This document shows positions 1-11,230 of a stretch of 64,000 nucleotides of DNA, one piece after another (position 1 is the first letter of the stretch; every line of letters starts with the position of its first letter). This DNA comes from Cenococcum geophilum 1.58. Taxonomy: Eukaryota; Ascomycota; Dothideomycetes; Gloniales; Gloniaceae. The translations under genes were made by a program, and so were the position numbers. The notes beneath the pieces are model-generated. The model was not told the DNA's origin. It made no database searches and worked only from the letters and a program-made list of their open reading frames with translations. The stretch covers positions 410,999 through 474,998 of the forward strand of contig KV748264.1 in assembly GCA_001692895.1 (NCBI GenBank). Direction: 5' to 3'.

Positions 1-3000
1 TAAGACTAAATAAAATGCGCGAACTGCCACTAAAGCACATATAAGGCGTAGAAGAGAGAAGACTGCATTAAATACAGGAGATGGAAAGCAAGGGCTTAAC
101 AGCTGCGGGAATAACTGCACGCTAGGTTATACAAATGGAAATAATAGGCAATAAGCTAGGGGGACGCAGGTGCCTTCCTAGCGTTTCCTACCTTTAATAC
201 TAGAGGGCTAGGCCAGCCATCCCAAGCCTTAATAGGCTAGAAGCGACGCCGCGCGATATTACCAGACTAATTAGGGACATAAGGGTTATAGGGGACACAA
301 GGGAGAGGACGCCCCGTAGGAAGACCCCTATAAACAGCGACAGCAGGCTTAAAACTAGGATAATTAAGAATTAGACTTAATGCGGCAAATATAATATTTA
401 CAGCCGACCCACAAAGGGCATATAGCCGACTAGTAAGAATAGGGGAAGAACCAGTAATAATAACAGATTTAGACATAGAAGCGCTAACAGGAACATAAGA
501 TACAAAAATAGAAAGCTCTATATAAAATAAGTAGTAACTAGGGTATAGACACAAGAGATAGAAGCTCTAAATATCCTAGAGAAAGTGGAAATAGAAGAAG
601 TAAGGAACGAAGGAGAGTCAAAGGACCCTCGCCAGGGGTCCGCTACCTATCTATTATATAATATAACTGCGGCAACACAAACCACCGCCTTATAAGGCCC
701 CTACTAGACAGTCTAGACCCAGAGAAATACTATATCCTTGCTATATAAGAGCCGTATTATAATACCTTTATATAATTAACATACTGCCCCTAAGGATTCC
801 AGCTCCTATATAAACCAAAAGCAGCCACACGTGTGTGCTTTATAATTAGCAAGGCTATTAGCCTATCCTTATAGTTATAGCAGGCAGTCAACCTAAACAT
901 TATAGTTATAATAATCTAAATATATAGGGGACCGGTACAAATTATTAATATATATAACCCTAGGGTTAAAGGGGTCCTATAAATAGAGAATATTATATTG
1001 GTAATAAGCTTACTAGAAACCAAAGGTATAGAGTCTATCCTATTAGGAGATATAAACCTCCACTACCCGCGGTAGGGGGGTATTTATATTACTGCAGACC
1101 AATAGTTAGAGTGCCTACTAAGAGCTATAGATATCTAGGGCCTTAAGCTAGCTACCCCCCTAGGAGTAATTATATAGTAACAAGGCACCGCCAGAAGTAT
1201 AATTAACCTTATATTTATAGACGAAGGCCTATATTAGAGACTTAAAAGGTACAACCCTAAAGAAGAATAGGCACTTACCCTAGACTATATCCCTATCTAG
1301 ATATAGCTAGACCTAGATACTAAAGCGCAACTAAATAGAAAAAGATACGTAATAAGGAAGCTTAAGACAGACAGTTTCCTTAATACAGTTAAACAACAAT
1401 TTTAAGACCTAGAAGAAATCCACCTAATACTAAACGAGCGAGGCCTATTAACTACCCCCAAGGAAATTAACCGAAGACTAGAAAGGATCTAAGCAGTAAT
1501 TAAAAATAGGCTAAAAGAGCACTACCCGATCTTAAAACCGGGCCCCTATACGCGACACATATAGTCTATATAATACGCAGTTCTGGTTACCAGTTAATAA
1601 CGAGTAAGAAGGAAATATATAAGTAGCCACGACCCTAAAGATAAGAGATAATATAAAGATATAAGAAACTAGCTAAAGAATACCCTAAAAAAAGAAGTAA
1701 GGAATAACTGGAGACGGTTTATAAATAAGTATACTTCTAACCTAAGCCTCCCCTATAACAAGGGCCTTTAGAATATAGCAAAATAGGTAAAGAAAAAGGT
1801 AGGGCGCCTAGTAGAAGACCTACACCTACTACCCCTACGAAGAGTAGGAGAATCATAGGCTATAAACAACAACGATAAGAAGGCAAAGATCCTTATAGAA
1901 AGGTTCTTCCCCTAACCGGCTCTAGTAGACCTTAGTGATATTATGGGCGAAACACCAGTAACTCGCCTACGGGTCGACAGCGATATAATAATAGAGGAAA
2001 TGGCTAGAACTATTAGCCGCCTTTTAAATAATATAGCACTAGGACTAGATAGGATTCTAAATAAGGCCTTAAAAACCTATAGGCCATTTATAGCACCTTG
2101 GCTTGCAGATGTAGCCAGAGCATGCTTTGCTATAGGCTACTACCCGCAACTCGGAAGATCTATGACGATAGTTATCCTATAAAAAGAAGGCAAAGTAGAT
2201 TACTTAATCCCAGGAAGCTACCGCCCTATTGCCTTAGAAAACACCCTTAGTAAGATCTTAGAAAGGGTAATAGTGGAACGCATGGTAGACACGGTAGAGG
2301 AACACGCCCTACTACTATAAAGCTAAATAAGGGCAAGAAAGAACCGCTTAACACTATTAGCACTTACGCTACTCGCTACCACCATTAAATCTATATGGGC
2401 GATGCGAAAGGACTTTATAGTATTAATGCTTAGCCTAGACATTAGTAGTGCCTACGACAATATACCCTATAAGCGTCTCCTATATATTCTTAGGGCAAAG
2501 GGCTTCCTAGAATGGATTATATAATTTATCTAAGGGTTTATAGGCCAGAAAGAAACATCACTGGTCTTCAGCGGATACTAGAGCCCCCCTATTGCAGTTA
2601 TAACAGGAATACCATAAGGATTACCCCTCTTGCCTATACTCTTCCTTTTCTTTATAAGCAACCTACTTAACTCTTTTAAGGAAGGGGCGACTTAGGGGAT
2701 AGGCTTTGTTAACGATATAAACCTAATTATATACGGGCTAACAGCCGCAGAGAACTGCAAAACACTAGAGAAAGCCTATAATACTTATATAGAGTAGGCA
2801 AAACGCTATAGAGTCCAATTCTTACTAGAGAAATACTAGTTAATCTATTTTATAAGAAAACGCAACTAATCTACAGATCTCTAGCATATAATTTGCATTT
2901 AAGGCTTTAGGGGTTAACCAGTTTAGGGCCTAAGGGTATTAGGAGTATAGGTAGATAGCAAGCTCCAATAGAGCGTATATGCGGCACAAGCGGCCCGTAA

Positions 3001-4345
3001 AGGCTAAGCACAGTTTATTACTTTATTTAGGATTATTAATTCCATATAGGGTCTATACTTCTAGAGGTTACGCCTACTATATACAGCAGTTATCCGGCTA
3101 ACTATAACATATAGATCTAGTATCTGGGCCATTAGAGAAACTAAAAAGGGCCCCCTAAAATTACTCCTTAAACCACTTCAAAAGGTCCAAACAGCCTGCC
3201 TTTAGAGTATTATAGGCGGGTATAAGCGAACGGCCATAGCACTGCTTAAGAAGGAATCTAATATTCCCCCCCTATAGTTATATATTAAAGCCGCTGTAAT
3301 ATAAAGAACGTAAAATGAACGCAACTCTAATGTTATAAAGTATATTAAGACACGCCTAAGTAAACTATAGAGGGATTCTAGGGTGCCCCATAGGAGAATA
3401 AACCAATAACCCTAAAGTAGGGAAGAGATATTAGAGAAACAGGTAAAGAAAGTAGAAGAAGAATGGTGCCGCTTTAGGGCCCAGGCCTATATAGAGGAGG
3501 AAGGGAGACGCGTAAGAGGTTAGTAAAGATAACAGCAAGATAGAGAAAGGAGCTAAAGTAGAACATATAAGAACGCTGGGAAACCATCTACCACAATATA
3601 ATACTGGTTGGACTAACGCTGGAGAGGTAAATAGGAGTTAAAGGTATAGAGGCTAACTTAGGCAAGACGAACCTAAGCTATAGCATGGTTAACGCCATAG
3701 GGGGTAAATACCTAAGGGCTCTAAGAAGGCCTAACAAAGGTAGAAAATATAATAGTAACACTCTTAAGAACAGGAATAATAGGACTAAAAGATTGGCTTT
3801 ACTAGGTGGGTGTCCTAGTAGGTAGCCCGAGATGCGAATGTGGCTAGCTAAGATAGACACTAAAACACGTAATACTGCTATGCCCCCTATACACCAATTA
3901 AGAAATAATGCTCTTAGCAGCTGGTATAGAGAACTATAATACACTGCTTTTAATATAAAAAGGCCTTAAGGCGGTTACCCAGTAGCTTATTAGTTAAAAT
4001 GTGCTAAATTAGTTCCGGGTTGTAAGGGAAATGGTAATAGAAGGTAAGGGGGCGAGCAGCAGGTGCCCCCTAGTAACTCTATAGTAGTAGAGTAATAGTT
4101 TATAATACTAGCGCGTCCGTAGGCTTGTTACGGTAGTAGTAGTTCCCAAGGAGGTTAAATAGTAAGGTAGTAGAGCACCATAGGCGACTCGTAGGCGCTA
4201 AGTAGGCGAGTCCCAAAAGGCGGGGAGATAGATTACGGGGTTTTCTTATTTTTCTTAAATAGAGTTTTCTCCCCATATGTAAATAAGGAGTAGTCCGCGT
4301 GGGCCCAATAGGGATCCGAATTAGACGTTAAGCAATAAATTATTA
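1..4345 (+). mobile_element. RIP-degraded Tad1-like LINE (non-LTR retrotransposon), 5' end outside the window
   Basis: Reading through the stops, the plus strand encodes an AP-type endonuclease followed by a reverse transcriptase and a C-terminal zinc-finger-like motif, the order of fungal Tad1-clade LINEs. Visible landmarks are GDINLHYPR in the endonuclease (near 1040), GSYRPIAL and LDISSAYDNIPY in the RT (near 2210 and 2435), FVNDINLI where an active RT has FADD (near 2705), and CECG followed by KHVILLCP near 3840-3890. Dozens of TAG/TAA codons stand where Trp or Gln is expected, which is the RIP pattern, so the element is dead. The last about 250 bp recur at 52850-53090, marking the 3' end, and end in an A/T-rich triplet tail. 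The 5' limit is not in view. Confidence 0.85.
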
Positions 4346-5136
4346 TAATTATTATTTTCCCTAAGAAGTTATAGTTATATAATTTTAGGGTTACTAGTTT
4401 AATGGAATAAGAATTAAATCTACTAAATGTATAAATACAGTATATGCTTTATATATATATTACTTACCTTTAATATATACCGATTAATAACTTTACGTAT
4501 AGTTTTTTAATCTGCATTTATAAATAGTAGAGGTATTACTTTATAGATAAAGTGTGTAATTCCTTTTTTTCTGCTTGCTAGATATTCTGGCATTATAATA
4601 TAGTCTATTACCTCTTAGATAATAACTTAATACTTACCATTAGAGCTAATAAGTGCTATATAGTCTTAGAGTGTGCCCTAGCTATTTTAAGTATATATAT
4701 AGTATATATATAAAGTTGTATATAGTCTTACCTTAGAGAGACCTATATAAAATAGAAGCCGCTGTTATATACTATCTTTATCCTTACCCTCTTTATCCTC
4801 CTTATCTTTAATACTTTCCCTGCCGATTATATTATCTTAAGAACTATCGTCTTTGTGTTTAATGTTAGGTATACTCTAGAATACCTGCGTATACTTAGCA
4901 TATGCGTAGTATATAGTTATGTATACTAACTAGTAGGCCGTTTAACCATCCTACTATGCTCTTATTTGCCTCAGTATAGTTTTTACTTATTATTAGTATG
5001 GCGAGATATGTGTAAATACGCGTATATATATGTGCATATGTATATATATGTATATGTGTATGTCTGTGTGCTTATGTGCGTATGCGTAGCATATGCCCTA
5101 GATATTTTAATTTATATGGTTGCTTAATTTAAATAT
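4346..5136. other. AT-rich spacer with TATATG-type simple repeats
   Basis: No gene is supported here. The DNA is AT-rich and RIP-like, with runs of alternating TATATA/TATGTG around 5020-5100. Short blocks resemble, in inverted orientation, the AT-rich DNA at 62203-62330, so the homology around the repeat at 5137 may extend into this spacer. Confidence 0.5.
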
Positions 5137-5281
5137 GGCTACTAATGCGCGTTCTGTATGGGTAAAAGTGTGACCCCGCCGACCTTTTGCCGGCGCACCA
5201 TCGGTGACCCCGTTCAGCTTTCGCTGACCCCCATCGGTGACCCCGTTCAACTTTTCCGTGACCCCTGCGAGCTGCACCCCG
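5137..5281 (+). repeat. GC-rich repeat, copy A (inverted copy at 62058-62202)
   Basis: A block of about 145 bp that reads as the near reverse complement of 62058-62202. Shared landmarks are ACTAATGCGCGTTCTGTATG and GCCGACCTTTTGCCGGCG. Internally it contains two related units, each with CATCGGTGACCCCGTTCA. It ends only 16 bp before the start codon of the kinase-lectin-patatin gene, so it must hold that gene's 5' leader and core promoter. Confidence 0.8.
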
Positions 5282-5297
5282 TTTCTACTCCACCACC

Positions 5298-8200
5298 ATG
5301 GAATCGAAAGCGGGAAATTCCCTTGTAGTTAACTTAGGTGACGACTTGACAATCGCAAATCGCAATTCTCTGCCTTACAAGCATCTCGAAAGCCTTGGTG
5401 TTGGTGGCAGCGCCTTCGTTGAGAAGGTGCAAAATACAACAACCGGTGAAATATTCGCGCACAAGGTCTTCCGGAGATACCATGGCCCAAATCTTACAAA
5501 ATTCAAAGAAGAAGTTCAGAATGAGATACAGATCGTACGGCGATTATCCTCCCATCCGCATATCATTCAGGTGTTTGCGACATATACTTGCGGTCGCGAG
5601 CTCGGCATGATCCTCACCCCGGTCGCAGACAGAGGGGACCTGGCGAGTTATCTCCAGGATATAGCGGATTCTGGCCGTCCGCTGACATATGAGCAAAGAG
5701 CTATCCTCAACCGAGCTTTTGGATGCCTTGCTAGTGGACTTGCATTTATTCACGAGCAAACAATCCGACATAAGGATATTAAACCGCAAAATATCCTTAT
5801 CCACCAAGGCCGGGTTATCTACGCGGATTTCGGCATCGCGTTTGACGCCAGTCAGCATGACAGCACCACCACGGTTGGCACATCCCAAGCATTCACTTTT
5901 CGTTATTGTGCTCCAGAAGTTGCGAACTCAGCGAAGAGAAATAGGAAATCTGACATCTTCTCCCTTGGCTGTGTTTTCATCGAGATTCTGGAGGCTGTGT
6001 GCCCCCTTATCAAGGCGGAACCGTTAGGAAGAGTGCCATACCATAAGATTATCGATGACCTTCGCAGTATGCTCATCAATGCTATGGCGCATGTTATGGG
6101 AGCGGTGTGGAAAGGGTTGATTCGCGTGTGTCTTGAGGTGTTCGTATCTGAGCCAGAGGAGCGAATCAGTGCAGAAGGCCTTGTTCGAGAGCTGAGTTCA
6201 TTGGGTAACCACAACAGTCACTTTCTACGAATCATATTTTGCGACAATTGCCGAGAGAAGCGTCTTCCACATCTCATCAAACGCACCGATGGTACTCAAC
6301 CATGCTCCAATTCCAAAATCCAAGAGAACCCTGATCAGCTTCAAGGCAGGTTCTCGTACACCATCGAGTTGAGAATCGTCAATAAAACAAATGACACGTT
6401 CGATGTTGTTGAAGAGAGAGGAACTTGGGCTGAACTTGAAGGCGGCTATCTCCTTTTAATGGAAGTTAGCGGTACCTCTGGGATGCTCCGTTTTAAATCG
6501 TTTGCTGGAGAGACATTTTGCTTGGTTGTGGGCTTTCACAACTATAAGAGGTGGTGCGATATTGTTGTCGATCTCAACGACGATGACACTGCCCAGAAGA
6601 TTTATTCAACTTACTACGATATATTTCACTCGAGATATAGTGTGCCTTGGAAACAAATAAGCGAAATCACAAGAACCACTAAGGGGGGGACGACACTAAA
6701 GATCAATTTCTCCGAAAAGGATGGCCGCAAGTTAGTCGCTGATTTCACCATTGAAGGAACCCCCAAGCAACTAAAGATCCTCTCTATCGGTAAGGAAGGG
6801 CCCAGGTGTCTAAATAATTATAACGCTTACTGACACACTTAGATGGGGGCGGAATCCGCGGACTTTCTAGTCTCCTGATTTTAGAGAGGATAATGCATCG
6901 ACTGCGCAAGGAGTTGAAAAAGCCAAATATTGAGCCGTATCAGCACTTTGACCTCATTGGAGGCACCAGCACTGGGGGGTAAGTGGCTTTAAATGGAACG
7001 TGGCAGCTAGCTTGCCATATACTAACGGAATAACTACACAGGATTATCGCCCTCATGCTTGGTCGTCTCCGCATGGGTGTCAAGGAATGTATCAATGAAT
7101 ACTGCTCACTCAGCATAAGCGTGTTCAGTAACGTAATCCACAAGCAAGTGGCCAGCACAAGCATGTGGCCACCTCACCAAAAAACCAAAAAATCGTTCTT
7201 TAATATTTCAACAACGGCTTAATAATAAATTATAAAATTTTATAATTAGACTCTTATACTTACTTTAAGACTTCTATTAAAGTTTTAAAGTAATTTACTA
7301 AGTGGTTCTTAAGATATAATAATTAGGCTTAAATTTAAAAGCTAAATCGTAATATATTAATAACGGCTAAACCAATTACTCTAAAACTTTAATAGAGGTC
7401 TTAAAGTAAGTACGAGAGTCTAATTATAAAATTTTATAATTTATTATTAAGCCGTTGTTAAAATATTAAAGAACGATTTTTTGGGTTTTTGGTGATTTTG
7501 GTGGGGTGGCCACATGCTTGTGCTGGCCACTTGCTTATGAATTACGTTAGTCGTCAAACCTCCGGGGATGGGGAAATGTTCAAGGCCAAGGACCTCGAGA
7601 ACGCGATCAAAGCCATAATTGAGAAGAAACTAGGAACGGACAAAATCAATGCTCCGCTGCTCGATCCACTCGGGGATAAGTCGTGTAAGACGTATGTTTA
7701 ATAAAAACCCATAAGCGTTAATAGGACTAGCTAATTAACTATGGCATTTTAGGATCGTGTTTACTATAGCAAGAGACCATGCAAACAGTGCCGCGCCAAC
7801 AAAGCTTCGAACTTACAAGAGTAGAGTCAGCCCTTCGGGAGATTGTACGATCTGGCAAGCCGCGATGGCGACATCCGCTACACCGCCGTTCTTTCCACCA
7901 ATACCATTGACACTCTCATCACCAATACCGGTTGAATACATTGACCCAGGCATAGGATTTAATAATCCATCGCGAGCAATTCTTACCGAAGCTGGGACAA
8001 TATGGGGTGACACATACGGTGAAATGGATTTCAACCAAGAAATAGGCTTTTTTCTCAGTCTTGGAACTGGGCTTCCAAAAGTTGCAAGACTAGACCATGA
8101 ATCTGTTAAAAATTGGATCTCAATACAGCAAATTCCGCTAAAAGCAGTTGAAGTCCTTGGGGCTATAGCAAGGGACTGTGAAAAAACCCATAATGAAATA

Positions 8201-8431
8201 CCTAACCATTTCCTTTACAAATTACAGATATATCATCGGTTTAACGTCGAGCAAGGACTCCAGGAAACGCAACTTTTTGAACATAAGAAGCTAGGGCAAG
8301 TGCAAGCAGATACCAACGCCTACCTTGACAAGAAAGACAACGAAGCGAAGATCACCTCTTGCGTGGAACAAATGTCTAAGCTGCACGTTAAGGAACAGAT
8401 CCCCACACTGGATGCTCATGAATTTGAATGA
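5298..8431 (+). CDS. Ser/Thr kinase - fruit-body lectin - patatin phospholipase fusion, disrupted by a MITE
   Basis: Proposed exons are 5298-6789, 6843-6978, 7042-7691 (containing the MITE 7131-7547) and 7753-8431. All introns have GT-AG ends and plausible branch sites. Without the insertion the gene would encode about 845 residues. The kinase covers about residues 28-290: glycine loop GVGGSAF, AHKVF lysine, HKDIKPQN catalytic loop, DFG, and APE as CAPEV. About residues 352-490 resemble the fungal fruit-body lectin family, including GTSG and HNYKRWCDIV. From about residue 496 a patatin domain follows: DGGGIRG oxyanion hole, GGTSTGG nucleophile elbow, and IDPGIGFNNP carrying the catalytic Asp. 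The first intron joins G of one exon to AT of the next, making the Asp of DGGGIRG, which ties the domains into one gene. The ATG sits in a good context (CCACCATGG). In the unspliced reading, translation stops inside the MITE, so this copy probably lacks a complete patatin domain. The lectin-kinase-lipase role is inferred from domains only. Confidence 0.8.
7131..7547. mobile_element. 417-bp MITE (Tc1/mariner-pogo type) inside the patatin exon
   Basis: Long terminal inverted repeats start ACGTAAT and contain AAGCAAGTGGCCAGCACAAG; the two arms differ mainly by transitions and continue inward with CACCAAAA and ATTTTATAATT segments. The element is flanked by TA dinucleotides (7129-7130 and 7548-7549), the target duplication of the Tc1/mariner superfamily. 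It has no coding capacity. Removing the element plus one TA restores the reading frame of the surrounding patatin exon exactly. Confidence 0.9.
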
Positions 8432-9617
8432 TGCATTATATGGCTCTTAATCGCCGACCGGACCGCTCCCTCTTGTCTTCCTTCCCGGCTCTAGAGGTGT
8501 CAGCAGTGCAGTATAGTGTGTCAGTCGTTATGATGGCGTTGTATTTATTAAGGAAAGGTTCCGTATACTATTTCGCCGACTGCTTAGTGGTATGCGGCCC
8601 ATCTCTAGTCTAGTCCTCTTATGCTTGCTTCCATTTTTCGCTTTCTTGCTTTATGTTTGTTGTAATTTCCAGAGGATACCTTGCTGGTCCTTATTTAAAA
8701 AGCCTTCAGCTACCCTGATCTTTCGCCCTTGGAGTGGCAAATAGAAACTTAAAGTTAAGACTTTAGAGCAACTTCATGTTATGAAATATAACGCTAGTAT
8801 AGGTTGAGCTGCATAAGCATGCTTAGCTATAATATCTAATAGTAATCAAAATAATTTAACACTAGATATTGCCACCGCTAGTAGGGAGGGTGGCCGACCC
8901 GCTCCGGCTATGCCCTTGTTTCAGAGCTAATTTAGCTCGATAAGTAATGACACTATTATTGATTCTTGTTTAATGTCTGATGCGGTCCTCTTACGAGTCC
9001 ATGCAGACGAATACCGATAAGTTAGGTACAAAAAACCTCCAAGGGAGACGTGAGAGGTAATGCAGCCTGTACCCCACTAGGTAGCACGCCGTACTACATC
9101 AACGGGAGGAAAAATACCGTTAGGTCAACTGCTGAGACCCGGTAGTCCCTGATTGCCTATCTTGCCCTGTCTGCCGTTCGTACCATGCTTCCGTGCGTTT
9201 GTAGATTGCCGTGGATTGCCGTATGTGTGCCTGCCCTTCCTGCCCTGTATACGTATACACGTCGCTTGTAGTCCCCCTGCTTGCAGCATGATCCATTCCT
9301 GTATGACCTGACCTTCCACCCCAAAGGAACAGCGGGATAAACTAGGTGTCTTGTCCTAGGGCCCCAACCTAGGTCCCCTACTGTATCTCCCAGCCAAAAG
9401 ATGTGTAGAGGAAGACGAAAGAAATACCGTGCGTTTGGTAAATCCAGGCTGTCGGGTAGGGTGGCGTGAAGGCGGGTGGATGAGAGGCTCATCACAGGCC
9501 TCCCACCTGCGAGGTGTATATGGTTCGATTGCGCGTATAGTGTTATACCGTACAGGAGGAAGGGAGTCGTCGGAGGTAGATTGCCGTGGTTCGACAGCTC
9601 GAAATCGTACATTAGGA
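8432..9617. other. Intergenic DNA without recognised gene
   Basis: About 1.2 kb downstream of the patatin exon. ORFs of up to 151 codons occur on both strands but overlap one another and show no family motifs. The 8 bases at 9610-9617 (CATTAGGA) are the left target duplication of the neighbouring element. Confidence 0.5.
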
Positions 9618-10600
9618 GGTGTCGGTTACGTTGCTTGTGGAACTAAGTCCTAGCGTGCATTTGTAATATGCCCGCCCCATAGTAATTTGGTACGTGCGCA
9701 CCATCGCGCGCATGACGCGTCGGATGTCAAAACAACACCATTGAATTTGAAGCTTTTGATCCTCACAAATCTTCTATCGCGATTAAATCTTGGAGTGTTT
9801 ATTCGTCCTCGTCGCTGCCAGGCTGGCAGGCAGAGCTTACTAATTACTACACTTGGATTAATAAAGCCCCCATTAATATCTGAGGCTTCGCCAGTCGCTC
9901 AATCTAAGTTCTTTCTACTTTAACGCCAGATTCGCGCTTAAATTCTTCTATACCAGCCTTGCAAACTTCACCGCTAACAGTTATAGACTCTATAGCCTCA
10001 TATATTTTGTAGCCGGACTCCCCCAATATACGCGCCCAGTGCTTATAGCCCCCCCTTAAACAGCCATATAAAAAGCGGTTTTCCTAGATATGGCAGCAGG
10101 GCAGTTAATAGCAACAATAGAGGGAATAGGTATAGATATTCTCGCCTCTTAGTAATATAAGCTCCTCGTTGTCCTCTACCATATCATCGGCAAGCTTCAT
10201 CAGTTAGGTAATAAGCTGCTGCATAGGATCTGGTTTGTCATATAAGGCCAGAGCTGGTTGGACTGTTTAACCCTTAAATAAAGGTCCTGCTGGAGGGTGA
10301 AGAAAGCACACCTCTAACCAGCAATATCGTCAGGTGTACGAAGGATTGGGTGAGCGCTGCTGCTGCCAGCGGCGGTAGGGGTTGCGCGTCTGCGAGGCAT
10401 TGCAAACTCCTCCAGGATTTGATCGCGATAGAGGATTTGTATGAGGATCAAAAGCTTCAAATNCAATGGCGAGGGCAAGGTGTTGTTTTGACATCCGACG
10501 CGTCATGCGCGCGATGGTGCGCACGTACCAAATTACTATGGGGCGGGCATATTACAAATGCACGCTAGGACTTAGTTCCACAAGCAACGTAACCGACACC
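9618..10600. mobile_element. 983-bp non-autonomous DNA element with about 180-bp terminal inverted repeats
   Basis: Both ends begin GGTGTCGGTTACGTTGCTTG when read inward, and the match continues for about 180 bp with one 11-bp indel. The element is flanked by a perfect 8-bp duplication, CATTAGGA, at 9610-9617 and 10601-10608. An 8-bp duplication is typical of hAT elements, but the terminal bases do not match common hAT ends, so the superfamily is open. On the minus strand a short Arg-rich ORF starts near 10400 (MPRRRATPT) but meets stops soon; its relation to a transposase is unknown. An N at 10463 lies in the right arm. Confidence 0.85.
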
Positions 10601-10608
10601 CATTAGGA

Positions 10609-11230
10609 GACGCAGTAGCTGTGTTTGTAAGTCTCTACTGGGGCTCACCCTCCCAGTAAGAAATTTTTTCCCATCGCCACTACGTCGCAGCGCCCGCGAT
10701 GCGCTGCCGTACGTACGTCTCTACGTTTGCTCCGACAGTCTATTGGCACGATCCTGATGGAACACCAATAGTACTGCTAGGTTCCCGGGCTCCACCGTGT
10801 GGAGGTGCAGAGACCGATTTCATGGAGCCTAAAGTAATGAAACTAACTAATTAACTAACCAACTCTGGCCAGGACCAAGAATCACATGGAGCCTAAAGTA
10901 ATGAAACTAACTAATTAACTAACCAACTCTGGCCAGGACCAAGAAGCAGGGCAATATTCAAACAACGTGCTTTGGGGCGGAAGCCGATTTCGCTAGCGAC
11001 TGTAATTGTGTACGTCCTATTTGGCTTCGACAATGGGACCTGTCTTTTTGGGCCAATTGGCCGATCGACAAATTAAATTTGTACACAATGACTGCTACAA
11101 GTGTTTGCTGGGAGCAACCACTTGCTGTATCCCTCTAGAAGACGGAATAAACACACGACGTTAATGTGCTGATCTTCAATTGGTTTATAAGAACCATTAT
11201 TAGATTTCGAAAACCACAACCACGTAAGTT
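10609..11230. other. Intergenic DNA containing a tandem duplication
   Basis: No gene is recognised. The only clear structure is the two-copy repeat annotated separately. The last part, a few hundred bases before the ATG at 11231, presumably carries the promoter of the hypothetical gene. Confidence 0.4.
10821..10945. repeat. Two-copy tandem repeat, period 64 bp
   Basis: A unit of 61 bp beginning CATGGAGCCTAAAGTAATGA and ending GGCCAGGACCAAGAA occurs at 10821-10881 and again at 10885-10945, apparently identical. The perfect match suggests a recent duplication not touched by RIP. Confidence 0.95.

Noticed and set aside
267-554. 95-codon minus-strand ORF
   Set aside because: It is antisense to the degraded LINE and has no motif; it exists by chance in RIP-altered DNA.
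3678-3944. 88-codon Leu-rich minus-strand ORF, with a similar one at 52396-52602
   Set aside because: Both are antisense to the LINE C-terminal coding region and recur only because the LINE recurs.
7128-7550. MITE acting as an intron (GTAACG...GTTAG at its ends)
   Set aside because: The junction would remove 423 bases where 419 were inserted, giving a frameshift.
7489-7701. 70-codon ORF starting inside the MITE
   Set aside because: Its C-terminal part is the patatin exon; the N-terminal part is transposon sequence, so it is not a separate gene.
9157-9612. 151-codon minus-strand ORF
   Set aside because: It has no recognisable domain, overlaps other ORFs on both strands, and has no supporting splice or start context.
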